A stretch of DNA of 64,000 nt, taken from contig NZ_CABFKH010000001.1 in the NCBI RefSeq assembly GCF_901764975.1, positions 124,001 through 188,000 of the forward strand, read 5' to 3'. Made by a program: the position numbers and the translations under genes. A model generated the notes under the pieces. That model did not search any database and was not told where the DNA came from. It was given only the letters and a program-made list of their open reading frames with translations. Positions 37,794-46,729 of the stretch are shown here, piece by piece (within the stretch, counting starts at the first letter, position 1; each line of letters starts with the position of its first letter). The stretch is from Actinobacillus indolicus. Its GTDB lineage: Bacteria > Pseudomonadota > Gammaproteobacteria > Enterobacterales > Pasteurellaceae.

Positions 37794-39152
37794 ATGAATA
37801 CAAACTCCCAAGAACGCCAATCTTGGTCAAATAGATTGGCATATATTATGACCGTTGCGGGTGCGACCGTTGGTTTTGGTGCAACGTGGCGTTTCCCTTA
37901 TTTAGTTGGCGAAAATGGTGGTGGAGCTTATGTAGCCCTATTTTGTATCGCAATGATTGTTATCGGTATCCCGATGATCTTAGTCGAAAATGTGATTGGG
38001 CGTCGTATGAGAGTTAATACGATAGATGCTTTTTCAGGTAAAGCGAATGGAAAAGCTATTCATCCCGCATGGAAACTCCTAGGTTATATGGGATTACTCG
38101 GCTCTTTTGGCATTTTAGCTTACTATATGGTACTTGGTGGTTGGGTATTAAATTATATTGGAAGCCTTATTACGGGTAGTTTAGACCTCTCGTCGCCTAT
38201 TACCGTAGAGAATGCTTCAACCTTTTTTAAAGAGAGTATTTTTAATAGCCCTATCACAATTTTGATCTACACAGGTTTATTTGTTTTAGTAAACTACTTT
38301 ATTTTAGTAAAAGGTATTGTTGATGGTATTGAGCGTTCAGTGAAATACTTAATGCCACTATTGTTTGTTTTTCTCATTATTATGGTGATTCGCAATGTGA
38401 CTTTACCAGGGGCATTAGAGGGCATTAAATTTTACTTAATGCCTGATTTTTCAAAGATTACTCCTCAATTATTTGTGTTTGTATTGGGGCAAGTATTTTT
38501 TGCATTAAGTTTAGGATTCGGTGTCTTAATCACCCTTTCTAGCTATTTGGATAAAAAAGAAAATCTGGTAAGAACAGCAACGATTACAGGGGTATTAAAT
38601 ACTGTGATTGCAGTCATGGCTGGATTTATGATCTTCCCATCTCTCTTTAGTTTTGGCATTGCCCCAAATTCAGGTCCTACACTTGTTTTCCAAAGCTTAC
38701 CTATTGTATTTTCTAATATGTGGGGAGGAACGCTGTTCGCTATTATCTTCTTTGGTTTGCTTGTAGTGGCAGCACTTACAACATCTTTAACTATTTATGA
38801 AGTTATCATTACGTCTTTGCAAGAAAAAACAAAAATGAGCCGAAAAATGGCAATATTTTTCACCCTGACGTTTATTTTTGTTCTAGGTAATATCCCTTCT
38901 GTTTTAGGCGATAGTGTTTGGAAAGATGTGACCATTATGGGAAAAAGCATTTTTGATGCTTTTGATTATATTAGTGGAAATATCTTGTTTGTGCTGACTG
39001 CTTTGGGTAGTGCAATTTTTGTCGGATTTGTCTTAAAAGATGAAGCAAAAGAAGAACTTAGAGCTAGTAAAACGTTTACCAATATTTGGTTTAACTATGT
39101 GCGTTTTGTTATTCCTATTATTATATTAGTCATTTTCTTTAAATCTCTATGA
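37794..39152 (+). CDS. Neurotransmitter:sodium symporter family (NSS/SNF) transporter
   Basis: Inner-membrane Na+-coupled amino-acid transporter of the LeuT fold, 452 residues and about eleven helices. Signatures are the helix-1 motif YIMTVAGATVGFGATWRFPYLVGENGGGAY (sodium and substrate site), IPMILVENVIGRR in helix 2, and FFALSLGFGVLITLSSYL in helix 6. The helix-1 GATWRFP replaces the more common GNIWRFP/GNVWRFP. The substrate is unknown. A terminator follows at 39163-39187. It is 27 nt after dam and may share its transcript. Confidence 0.9.
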   Translation: MNTNSQERQSWSNRLAYIMTVAGATVGFGATWRFPYLVGENGGGAYVALFCIAMIVIGIPMILVENVIGRRMRVNTIDAFSGKANGKAIHPAWKLLGYMGLLGSFGILAYYMVLGGWVLNYIGSLITGSLDLSSPITVENASTFFKESIFNSPITILIYTGLFVLVNYFILVKGIVDGIERSVKYLMPLLFVFLIIMVIRNVTLPGALEGIKFYLMPDFSKITPQLFVFVLGQVFFALSLGFGVLITLSSYLDKKENLVRTATITGVLNTVIAVMAGFMIFPSLFSFGIAPNSGPTLVFQSLPIVFSNMWGGTLFAIIFFGLLVVAALTTSLTIYEVIITSLQEKTKMSRKMAIFFTLTFIFVLGNIPSVLGDSVWKDVTIMGKSIFDAFDYISGNILFVLTALGSAIFVGFVLKDEAKEELRASKTFTNIWFNYVRFVIPIIILVIFFKSL

Positions 39153-39162
39153 GAGATAAAAT

Positions 39163-39187
39163 AAGGGGAAGCTGTTCTCTTCCCCTT
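39163..39187 (+). terminator. Terminator after the NSS transporter gene
   Basis: AAGGGGAAG (39163-39171) / CTTCCCCTT (39179-39187), 7-nt loop, then TGTTATT; a probable rho-independent terminator. Confidence 0.75.
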
Positions 39188-39192
39188 TGTTA

Positions 39193-39648
39193 TTAGTTTG
39201 TTTTATCTTGGTTGACTGTTTCTAGTTGATCGTTTCTTTTCCATTCTAGAGTAGCAAATAGTCCAAGCGAATTATCGATTAATCTTACATATTCTAATTG
39301 AGCTTCCCAAATAGATAACTTATCGATTAGTTCGTGTGAATATTCCTTTTTATATAGTGTTTTTGCTATTTCAGCCTCTTCTCCTTGGAGGAGTTTCACT
39401 TTACCTGTAAATTGAATACCTTGTAATGACGGATGAAAGCGAGTCGGAGTGAATATAGTTCCTGCAACATTTGGGTTTTCTTTCATGATTTTGCTGTGAT
39501 GAGTTTGTTCTCCTGTTACATAGATAAGACGGCGATTTTCTTCATCAAAGACATAATAGAAGGCGTTTGCCCAAGGTTGGTTGTTTTGAGTACAGCATAA
39601 TGTACAGAGATATTTTTTTTGAATAAAGGAGAAAATTCGTTTTTGCAT
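39193..39648 (-). CDS. Pyridoxamine-phosphate-oxidase-fold (split-barrel flavin-binding) protein, YhbP-like
   Basis: Probable FMN- or heme-binding split-barrel protein of unknown substrate. The start is set at the ATG complementary to 39646-39648 (MQKRIFSFIQKKY), preceded by AGG at about 9 nt; an upstream frame to 39714 adds hydrophobic residues lacking homology. The 151 residues show TLCCTQNNQPWANAFYYVFDEENRRLIYVTG near residue 15 and VAGTIFTPTRFHPSLQGIQFTGKV near 65, the PNPOx-like pattern of the YhbP/UPF0306 type. It is a single gene, convergent with the NSS transporter. Confidence 0.78.
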   Translation of the reverse strand: MQKRIFSFIQKKYLCTLCCTQNNQPWANAFYYVFDEENRRLIYVTGEQTHHSKIMKENPNVAGTIFTPTRFHPSLQGIQFTGKVKLLQGEEAEIAKTLYKKEYSHELIDKLSIWEAQLEYVRLIDNSLGLFATLEWKRNDQLETVNQDKTN

Positions 39649-39941
39649 ATAAAATACCTGCATGCAATATATTAATTTTAGTAAGGTTTGACTTACGTCA
39701 TAGAAAATATACAACTAAATGGATTACAAAACAATCATTAATTTACATTGAGTTGGGTTGTAAGGTAAATGTAAATATTGAGAGCTTGATGTTTAAAAAG
39801 TTTACTTTAAATACTGTGAAATGGCATTTTAGTAAAAGATAAATTGAGGGGGGATAATATTTAATAAGGGAAGATAATCATGTAGAAGCTATCCTCCCCT
39901 GATAATGTGAGACAGATGAAAGTCTGGCATCCTCATGATTT
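39649..39941. other. Intergenic region between metR and the flavin-fold gene
   Basis: 293 nt without a gene. It holds a 9-bp perfect inverted repeat ATTTACATT (39741-39749) / AATGTAAAT (39768-39776), a possible regulator site for the downstream flavin-fold gene, and a GC-rich imperfect hairpin AGGGGGGATA (39847-39856) / TATCCTCCCCT (39890-39900) that could terminate metR transcription on the minus strand. Confidence 0.5.
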
Positions 39942-40871
39942 TTAAGATTCTAGCACTAACAAGTCAGGCAGAGTCGCAAAGCTTTCTGATTTAACTGTAT
40001 TATGGAAATCATCAATATAGGCACAATTTGAATCGGTTTCACGGATAGCACCATATAACTTGCTATATAATCCCTTTTCTGTAATTTTTCTTGCGACAAC
40101 ATATCCTCGCTCTAAATAAGGTTTTACTGCCCAGTAAGGCAATGCTGCAACACCTCGTTTACTTGCTACTAGCTGAATAATCGCAATCGTCAACTCACTT
40201 GTTCGACGAGCAGGGTTTATTCCAGCAGGGAAAAGGACCTTACGCAGTAAATCTAACATATCATCAGGCACGGGATAATGAATGAGTGTTTCATCGCGAA
40301 AATCTTCGGCATCCCATATTTCCTTTTGTGCTAAATGGTGATCTTTGGAGCAGATTGCCACCATTTCATAAGAGAAGAGCGGTTTATAGGAGATCCCCAC
40401 ATTCTCTTCCATTTCCGAAACAACAGCCCAGTCTGCTCGGTGTGTTAATAGTAGCCCCACCGTATCCGTATGGAAGCCAGAGACAATATCTAATTCAACT
40501 AAAGCCCAGCTTTTACGGAAAGCATCCATTGCAGGCATCAACCAATCAAAACAAGTATGGCATTCAACCGCAATTTTTAATTCCCCAACTTCGCCTTGCT
40601 TAATACGAGCGAGATCAAGCTCAGCTTCCATGACTTTTGGCAGAATATCATAGGCTAATTGAACTAAACGCTCTCCTGCAACGGTGAAATGAATCGGCTG
40701 AGTTTTACGTTCAAATAACGTGAGTCCATATTGATCTTCAAGTAGTTTAATTTGGTGAGACAAGGCGGATTGCGTTAAATGTACACGTTTTGCAGCCAAA
40801 GAAACGCTACCACTTTCTTTTAAGGCTTGTAATGTTTTTAAGTGACGGAGTTCAAGAAATATTGGCTTCAT
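39942..40871 (-). CDS. metR: LysR-family regulator MetR
   Basis: Homocysteine-responsive activator of methionine genes. The 309 residues start with the LysR helix-turn-helix (LRHLKTLQALKESGSVSLAAKRVHLTQSALSHQI). They then follow MetR closely: LFERKTQPIHFT, LKIAVECHTCFDWLMPAMDAF (MetR ECHSC motif), HYPVPDDMLDLLRKVLFPAGINP and IIQLVASKRGVAALPYWAV. It is divergent from the ZnuD-like receptor gene with 275 nt between them; no clear MetR box (TGAA-N5-TTCA) was found there. Confidence 0.92.
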   Translation of the reverse strand: MKPIFLELRHLKTLQALKESGSVSLAAKRVHLTQSALSHQIKLLEDQYGLTLFERKTQPIHFTVAGERLVQLAYDILPKVMEAELDLARIKQGEVGELKIAVECHTCFDWLMPAMDAFRKSWALVELDIVSGFHTDTVGLLLTHRADWAVVSEMEENVGISYKPLFSYEMVAICSKDHHLAQKEIWDAEDFRDETLIHYPVPDDMLDLLRKVLFPAGINPARRTSELTIAIIQLVASKRGVAALPYWAVKPYLERGYVVARKITEKGLYSKLYGAIRETDSNCAYIDDFHNTVKSESFATLPDLLVLES

Positions 40872-41146
40872 TATTGAAATGACTCATCTAAATAAGGTTA
40901 AGTATGAAAGAGAATAACATTAATTAGCGAAGAAAAGAACTCTACAAGCAGGTAGATTTCACAGTATTTTTGCAAAAAAGTGAGATGAACTTACCGCTTG
41001 TAAGTCTTTTTTATGAACTAAAATTAGTGTAACTGTATTAAAGGATATAAACCCATAAAAAAATTAAAGTTTTTAATTTGATTTCATTCTCTCTTTTATT
41101 TATTATTCCATAAAAAAAATATGGTTAATTTATCTAAGGAGACAAA
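40872..41146. other. Divergent promoter region between metR and the TonB receptor
   Basis: 275 nt, very AT-rich. It contains a complete uptake signal ACCGCTTGT (40994-41002) facing a degenerate partner ACAAGC-A-GGT (40945-40954), a decayed inverted pair. No confident promoter, MetR box or Zur box was recognised. A TAAGGAG ribosome site precedes ATG 41147. Confidence 0.5.
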
Positions 41147-43624
41147 ATGAAAAAAAATGCGATAACGCTTTCCATGATTTCTCTTTTTTCTGTATGTGTA
41201 TATGCAGAAGAAGTGGCAGAACTTGAGGAAATTCAAGTCGAAGCCAAAATGGCGGAGAGTAACTTACTAGGAGATCGCTCTAATGTCAGTGATCAGCTAA
41301 TTGATGGAAATGTGTTCAAACAAAAATCAACAACCCTAGGAGATGCTTTATCCAGTGAGCTGGGTATTCACTCTAATCAATATGGTGGTGGCGCTTCAGC
41401 CCCGATTATTCGTGGGCAAGAGGGCAAACGTATCAAAATATTACAAAATAATAGCGATGTAGTGGATATGTCCACCATGTCGCCGGATCATGCCGTCACC
41501 GTGGACGCAACCCTATCTAAGCAAGTTGAGATCGTCAGAGGGCCTTCTACTTTGCTATACAGTTCAGGCAATGCCGCTGGGGTAATCAATGTCGTTGATA
41601 ATAAAATTCCGAATTTCATGCCACAAAACGGGCTTAAAGGCGAAGCTAGTTTCCGTTTTAATACCAATAACAATGAAAAATTGACCACTGCAGGTATTAC
41701 CTTTGCGATTCACCCGAGTATTGCCGTTCATCTGGAGGGCTTATCCAAGCAGGCTGGTAACTACAAAACGCCACATTATCGTTATGGCACCTATGCAGAT
41801 AAAAAAGCCTTTAATCGTAGAGAGATGAGCTATCAAAATCTCTCGTATGTCCCTGAAAGTTGGGCGAAATCACAAGTCGGCACGGCGGGTATCTCTTGGA
41901 TTTATGAAAAAGGTTATCTAGGGCTTGCCTATACCGAACGCCAAGATAAGTATGGATTACCCGCTCATAATCATATTTATGAAGGTTGCGCAGTACGTAT
42001 TATTGATGAGAGTGTTAAACAGCAATACCCCTATTTATTCCCTTACCCTGAACTTGCAGATGATCAACATCTCTTTTGGGCCAACCCAGGCGTAAATATG
42101 GCGGATTGTCATGCCCATGGTTTGTCAGCTACGCCTTATGTTGATTTGAAAAGTCAGCGTTACGATTTTAGAGGTGAGATTATCGAACCCTTTAAGTATG
42201 TGGATAAATTGAGATTTAATGCAAGCCGTGTGAATTATCAACATGGCGAAATTGAAGGGGAAAGAACGGCGAATCTCTTTAAAAATAAAGGACTTACCAC
42301 TCGCCTTGAATTTGTACACAGCCCAATCGGGAATTTAACGGGGATATGGGGAATTCAATACCTCGAACAAAAAAATAGTGCATTATCACCAGAAGACTCT
42401 GCAACACATAAGCATAAACATCGTGGCGTACAGCAGTTATTGAACAATAACAAAATGCAGAACTGGAGTTTATTCGGTTTAGAAAGTTATCAATGGAATG
42501 ATATTACCTTTGAGGTTTCTAGCCGTTTAGAAAAACAAAAAGTCACCAAAGATTACGATCATGAAAAAGTACGCAATGAGTTTCTATCTCTTGGATATAT
42601 TGATAGTAAAAGACCAGAGACCGCTCATGCCATGGATAATTACTATACGTTAACTCAAGCACATAAAGAAACGGCTCGATCTTTTGCGTTAGGTGTGCAT
42701 TGGGCATTTAAAGAAAATCATAAGCTCTCTCTGACCGCTTCGCACCAAGAAAGACTTCCTAACGCGCAGGAACTATATGCACACGGAATGCATTTGGCAA
42801 CAAACTCATTTGAAATGGGCAACAAAGGGCTAAGCAAAGAAAAATCTAATAATCTTGATTTAGGGCTAAGTTATGAGGGCGATAAATTTAGCTATTATTT
42901 GAGTGGATTCTTATACAACTTTGACAACTACACCTATCTCTATACGCTCAACTCTGGGAGAGGTCCTGCTTCTATGAAGCAAGATAGCGATTTACGCATT
43001 AATCGCTATATGCAAGCCCCTGCACGTTTCTATGGCGTAGAAGTTAATTTGGGCTATCAAGTTACACCAAAACATCATATCAGCCTATTCGGTGATTATG
43101 TGAAAGGTTACTTAAAAGCCCACGATATTCGCACTAGCGATAAAGTAAGTTATGTGGATAACCCAGAGTTTGCCAAAGCAGTCGAAAAACTAATGCAGGA
43201 AAACCCGAAAATGAAAGCATGGCGAGCAGCTTCTAAAGTCAGAAATGAAATGGGAATTGAGCGCCAAATTCGTGTACAAGAGCCAGTGTATGAAGAGCAA
43301 CCGAAAATGTACACCCCACGTCTTCCTCCAATTCGGGTCGGGGCTCGCATTAAAAGTGATTTTACTGAAAATCTCAAAGGTGAATTAGAGTATTATCGTG
43401 TCTTTACGCAACATCGCATTTCAAAATTTGAGAATGTCACTCAAGGGCATAATATGCTGAATCTTGGGCTCACTTATCAGAACAAATTAGCAAAAGGCGA
43501 GTACGAACTCTTCCTCAAAGCGAATAACTTACTGAATGAAGAAGTGTATGCTCATGAAACCTTCTTACCTTATATTCCACAAATGGGACGAAATGTAAGT
43601 TTAGGTGTTAACTACAAGTTCTAA
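41147..43624 (+). CDS. znuD: TonB-dependent outer-membrane receptor, ZnuD-like (probable zinc uptake)
   Basis: 825-residue TonB-dependent receptor with signal peptide (MKKNAITLSMISLFSVCVYA), a TonB box-like ELEEIQVEAK, the plug (SELGIHSNQYGGGASAPIIRG, VEIVRGPSTLLYSSGNAAGV) and a beta-barrel ending in aromatic YKF. ZnuD resemblance comes from the plug sequence and the histidine/cysteine-rich extracellular loops: HNHIYEGC (residues ~275), DCHAHG (~322) and THKHKHRG (~420), which fit zinc capture. It could alternatively take another metal or chelate. It is monocistronic, ended by an uptake-signal terminator. Confidence 0.8.
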   Translation: MKKNAITLSMISLFSVCVYAEEVAELEEIQVEAKMAESNLLGDRSNVSDQLIDGNVFKQKSTTLGDALSSELGIHSNQYGGGASAPIIRGQEGKRIKILQNNSDVVDMSTMSPDHAVTVDATLSKQVEIVRGPSTLLYSSGNAAGVINVVDNKIPNFMPQNGLKGEASFRFNTNNNEKLTTAGITFAIHPSIAVHLEGLSKQAGNYKTPHYRYGTYADKKAFNRREMSYQNLSYVPESWAKSQVGTAGISWIYEKGYLGLAYTERQDKYGLPAHNHIYEGCAVRIIDESVKQQYPYLFPYPELADDQHLFWANPGVNMADCHAHGLSATPYVDLKSQRYDFRGEIIEPFKYVDKLRFNASRVNYQHGEIEGERTANLFKNKGLTTRLEFVHSPIGNLTGIWGIQYLEQKNSALSPEDSATHKHKHRGVQQLLNNNKMQNWSLFGLESYQWNDITFEVSSRLEKQKVTKDYDHEKVRNEFLSLGYIDSKRPETAHAMDNYYTLTQAHKETARSFALGVHWAFKENHKLSLTASHQERLPNAQELYAHGMHLATNSFEMGNKGLSKEKSNNLDLGLSYEGDKFSYYLSGFLYNFDNYTYLYTLNSGRGPASMKQDSDLRINRYMQAPARFYGVEVNLGYQVTPKHHISLFGDYVKGYLKAHDIRTSDKVSYVDNPEFAKAVEKLMQENPKMKAWRAASKVRNEMGIERQIRVQEPVYEEQPKMYTPRLPPIRVGARIKSDFTENLKGELEYYRVFTQHRISKFENVTQGHNMLNLGLTYQNKLAKGEYELFLKANNLLNEEVYAHETFLPYIPQMGRNVSLGVNYKF

Positions 43625-43639
43625 ACGGATTTGGATGTA

Positions 43640-43698
43640 AACAAGCGGTAAGATTTGAGATTTTTTTGCAAAAAATTGAACGAATCTTACCGCTTGTT
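43640..43698. terminator. Bidirectional inverted uptake-signal terminator
   Basis: ACAAGCGGTAAGATT (43641-43655) pairs with AATCTTACCGCTTGT (43683-43697); it lies between the convergent TonB receptor and metallophosphoesterase genes, so it can serve both. Confidence 0.75.
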
Positions 43699-43714
43699 AT
43701 ATGAGGTATTGTAT

Positions 43715-44800
43715 CTATTTTCCTCTCACTTCAATAATCATCACTTCCGACTGTGAACCTAAACGCATCGGTATCCCCCAAAATCCGTATCCAGAAGTGA
43801 CAAAAAAATGTCCATTGCCGATTTTTTCATAACCGTGTGCAAGTCGGTAAATAAAGTGAGTAATGATATTCGCTGGGAAAATTTGTCCATTATGGGTATG
43901 TCCCGACACTTGAATATCAATAGGCAGTTGAGAATGTTGCTCAATTTGTGTTGGGCGGTGATCCATTAGGAAAACAGGTAAATTTGTATCCACCTGAGCC
44001 AATAACTCTGCTGTTTCAGGGCGATTTTTCACTAATTCATCATTACGACCAATAATAGTAAATTTTTCGTCTAAAGTGACCGCTTGATCCCATAGCACCG
44101 TAATACCTGCTTTAGTGATTTCTTGATAGATTTCAGCTTCAGCCCCAAAAAGATCGTGGTTTCCCATGGTAGCATACACGCCTAGTGGAGCCTTTAATTT
44201 TTCAAGGCTTGGTTGCATATTTTCAGCTAGATAGGCTTCAACATCATCGTCCATAATATCACCTGGAAGTAAAATTAAATCCACTTGTTCTTGGTCAAAG
44301 ATAGTTGCTAACTTATCTAACTGTTTACCCCCGAAAAATTTCCCTAAGTGGAAATCGCTTGCGACACCAATTTTGAGTGGCTGTATGGGCTTATCTAAGG
44401 TGACTTGATAGTGAACCACTTTGGGTGAATAGGCATTGTAAATGGTCAGTCCAATTAACCCTAATAAAACAGATAAATAGCTTATTTTAAGCCAGCGATT
44501 AAGGTTATTTGGCGAGAATATCTGTTTGCCGACAGTATAAATTCCCCAAAAACAGAAGCTGATAAAAAAGATAAATAGAAGTAATGTGAGTATTAAAGCA
44601 ATTAAGCGGAAATTTGGCAAAATGCGTGTAACGTGCAATATCATCAATAGATTTGCTGCGATATAGACAGAAAATGTGATGATCTTGCGACTTTTATTTG
44701 ATAAATCGCATAGCCAAGTTACTGTTTTAGAAAAACTAAAGAGCAGAAATTGCAGGGCGATAACTGAAACGGCGGTGATAATGTAATAGCGATATTCCAT
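43715..44800 (-). CDS. Membrane-anchored metallophosphoesterase (YaeI/YkuE-like)
   Basis: 361 residues from the ATG complementary to 44798-44800 (MEYRYYIITAV). Four hydrophobic helices occupy residues ~1-140, followed by a calcineurin-type phosphoesterase domain facing, by analogy, the periplasm. All metal-binding motifs are present: ASDFHLG, LPGDIMDDD, TMGNHDLFG, VFLMDHRP and VSGHTHNGQIFP. YaeI/YkuE-type relatives are phosphodiesterases or lipid-related phosphatases; the substrate here is unknown. It lies downstream of katA on the same strand, but the katA terminator separates them. Confidence 0.85.
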   Translation of the reverse strand: MEYRYYIITAVSVIALQFLLFSFSKTVTWLCDLSNKSRKIITFSVYIAANLLMILHVTRILPNFRLIALILTLLLFIFFISFCFWGIYTVGKQIFSPNNLNRWLKISYLSVLLGLIGLTIYNAYSPKVVHYQVTLDKPIQPLKIGVASDFHLGKFFGGKQLDKLATIFDQEQVDLILLPGDIMDDDVEAYLAENMQPSLEKLKAPLGVYATMGNHDLFGAEAEIYQEITKAGITVLWDQAVTLDEKFTIIGRNDELVKNRPETAELLAQVDTNLPVFLMDHRPTQIEQHSQLPIDIQVSGHTHNGQIFPANIITHFIYRLAHGYEKIGNGHFFVTSGYGFWGIPMRLGSQSEVMIIEVRGK

Positions 44801-44821
44801 ATTTATTCTTTCCAAGAAAAA

Positions 44822-44846
44822 AAGCCCAACCAAAACGGTTGGGCTT
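44822..44846 (-). terminator. katA terminator
   Basis: AAGCCCAACC (44822-44831) / GGTTGGGCTT (44837-44846); on the minus strand the stem is followed by TTTTTTTC. A strong rho-independent terminator about 50 nt after the katA stop. Confidence 0.9.
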
Positions 44847-44894
44847 AAAGTATAGCAAATACAAGTGTAAGGAGAAAATAAGTCTTTAATTAGC

Positions 44895-46343
44895 TTATTT
44901 TGCTAATTTTTGACGAATCGCATTTGCTAATTCTGAGCTAACTTTTTCAAAGTGAGCCATTTGTCTTTCTACGATTTCAGGAACCGTAACACCTGATAAA
45001 CCTGCTGCAAAGTTACCTGCTAAGCGATCTTTTTCTTCCGCTGTAAACAAGTTATAAAGTGCTGCTGGCTGTGAGTAGTAATCTTCATCGTACTCACGGA
45101 AGTTAAAGTGTGCTGCTTCACGCTCAATTTGTAATGGTAATTGATCGTGGGTTGGCACATAAGTGTCAAAACGGTTCGGCGCGTAGTTAGGGTGGTTTCC
45201 ACCGTTTGCATCAATACGCATTGCACCATCACGGTGAGTCGTGTGGTATGGGCATTTTGGTGCATTTACAGGGATTTGGTGGTGGTTTACACCTAAACGG
45301 TAACGCTGTGCATCTTGGTAAGAGAACAGACGACCTTGTAACATACGGTCTGGCGAGAAGCCGATTCCCGGAACGATGTTAGATGGTGCAAATGCTGCCT
45401 GTTCTACTTCTGAGAAGTAGTTTTGTGGATTGCGATTTAACTCTAATACACCCACTTCGATTACAGGATAATCTGCGTGTGGCCATACTTTAGTTAAGTC
45501 AAAGGCATAGTTATGTTTGTGAGCATCTGCTTCTGGCATAATTTGCACTTGAACAGTCCAACGTGGAAATTCACCACGCTCAATCGCTTCATATAAATCT
45601 TGTTGGCTAGATTCACGATTTTCGCCCACAACTTTAGCCGCTTCTTCGTTAGTGAAGAATTTGTGACCTTGTTGTGTTTTGAAGTGGAATTTCACCCAAA
45701 AACGCTCGTTGTTTGCGTTTACAAAGCTATAAGTGTGGCTACCGTAACCGTTCATATGACGTAAAGTCGCAGGAATACCACGATCTGAGAATAATGTCAT
45801 AATTTGGTGCATTGACTCAGGGTGACGTGACCAGAAATCCCACGCTGCATTTGCATCACGCAAGTTAGTTTGTGGATTACGTTTTTGTGTATGGATAAAA
45901 TCTGGGAATTTTAATGGATCACGGATAAAGAATACTGGAGTATTGTTACCCACTAAGTCCCAGTTACCTTGTTCGGTATAGAATTTTAATGAGAAACCAC
46001 GCACATCACGCTCTGCATCGGCAGCCCCACGCTCGCCAGCAACAGTTGAGAAACGTAATAATACTTCAGTTTGTGCACCTGGTTTAAATACCGCTGCTTT
46101 AGTATATTTAGTAATATCTGCAGTGACAGTGAATGTACCGTAAGCAGCTGAACCTTTAGCATGAACCACACGCTCAGGAATACGCTCACGAGCAAAGTGA
46201 GCTAATTTCTCTTGGAACCATACATCTTGCAAAAGAAGTGGACCACGAGGACCAGCAGACATTGTGTTGTCATTATCAACAACTGGCGCGCCTGCTGCTG
46301 TTGTTAAGGTTTTTGAACCATGATCAAATGGACATTTAGACAT
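44895..46343 (-). CDS. katA: Heme catalase
   Basis: Dismutates hydrogen peroxide. The 482-residue monofunctional catalase is of the small-subunit type (the H. influenzae homologue is HktE). It shows [15 protein letters not shown] with catalytic H61, [41 protein letters not shown] with the distal Asn, and the proximal heme-tyrosine region [14 protein letters not shown] near residue 340. No signal peptide, so cytosolic. An OxyR-like box (46409-46445) lies 66-102 nt upstream of the start. Confidence 0.97.
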   Translation of the reverse strand: MSKCPFDHGSKTLTTAAGAPVVDNDNTMSAGPRGPLLLQDVWFQEKLAHFARERIPERVVHAKGSAAYGTFTVTADITKYTKAAVFKPGAQTEVLLRFSTVAGERGAADAERDVRGFSLKFYTEQGNWDLVGNNTPVFFIRDPLKFPDFIHTQKRNPQTNLRDANAAWDFWSRHPESMHQIMTLFSDRGIPATLRHMNGYGSHTYSFVNANNERFWVKFHFKTQQGHKFFTNEEAAKVVGENRESSQQDLYEAIERGEFPRWTVQVQIMPEADAHKHNYAFDLTKVWPHADYPVIEVGVLELNRNPQNYFSEVEQAAFAPSNIVPGIGFSPDRMLQGRLFSYQDAQRYRLGVNHHQIPVNAPKCPYHTTHRDGAMRIDANGGNHPNYAPNRFDTYVPTHDQLPLQIEREAAHFNFREYDEDYYSQPAALYNLFTAEEKDRLAGNFAAGLSGVTVPEIVERQMAHFEKVSSELANAIRQKLAK

Positions 46344-46408
46344 AGTGAATTTCCTTCAAAAATAATTAATAGGAGTTATTTGCCAGTCAATTATCTAGGA
46401 TAGGCGAA

Positions 46409-46445
46409 AGAGTGTAAAACTATTGAATTAATAATAAAAAACTAT
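46409..46445 (-). promoter_or_regulatory. OxyR-like box upstream of katA
   Basis: CTAT at 46420-46423 and CTAT at 46442-46445 are exactly 22 nt apart, with ATAA (near ATAG) at 46431-46434 midway and AGAG at 46409. This follows the OxyR pattern ATAG-N7-CTAT-N7-ATAG-N7-CTAT with two of four tetrads perfect and one with a single mismatch. The flanks are very AT-rich. Confidence 0.45.
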
Positions 46446-46492
46446 TGTTTTGTTTTAATCAATAGTTTTTATAGTGTTTGGTGTGTTTAAAA

Positions 46493-46508
46493 TGTGATCT
46501 ATTTAACG
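46493..46508 (+). promoter_or_regulatory. Candidate CRP site for the glycan operon
   Basis: TGTGA-TCTATT-TAACG has a perfect left half and 3 of 5 matches in the right half. Its centre is about 60 nt upstream of the start expected from the -10 at 46548-46553, a class I position. Confidence 0.35.
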
Positions 46509-46525
46509 AATTTGTAACAATGTCA

Positions 46526-46553
46526 TTGAAGTGTAAATTTAGGTCAGTATAAT
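46526..46553 (+). promoter_or_regulatory. Promoter of the glycan-utilisation operon
   Basis: TTGAAG (46526-46531), 16-nt spacer, TATAAT (46548-46553). The predicted transcript has a leader of about 170 nt before ATG 46730. Confidence 0.6.
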
Positions 46554-46729
46554 CCTCCCAAAATGGATTTTCACCAACTCTACTTTATAGGTGGTAGTCA
46601 ATTTCAAGTTGTTTCGAAAGTAGTATTTTAAGTAAGAGTTTAGTAAGGAATACTCCGTTAGCTAATCTAACGAATACCGGTGATCAAGAAGATCATGTTT
46701 TGTCGTTAATTCAAGTCTAAGGTGTAAAT

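Larger units (their letters stand above)
46344..46729. other. Divergent control region katA / glycan operon
   Basis: 386 nt without a gene, holding the OxyR-like box (46409-46445), a CTATTG/CAATAG inverted repeat (46442-46447/46460-46465), a CRP-like half-perfect site (46493-46508), a good sigma70 promoter for the glycan operon (46526-46553) and a ~170-nt leader. The leader contains two short hairpins: GTTAG/CTAAC (46657-46661/46667-46671) and TGATC/GATCA (46681-46685/46691-46695). Confidence 0.6.

Noticed and set aside
40872-41146. Zur or MetR box ahead of the TonB receptor
   Set aside because: No GTTATA-type palindrome or TGAA-N5-TTCA was seen; reporting one would be guesswork.
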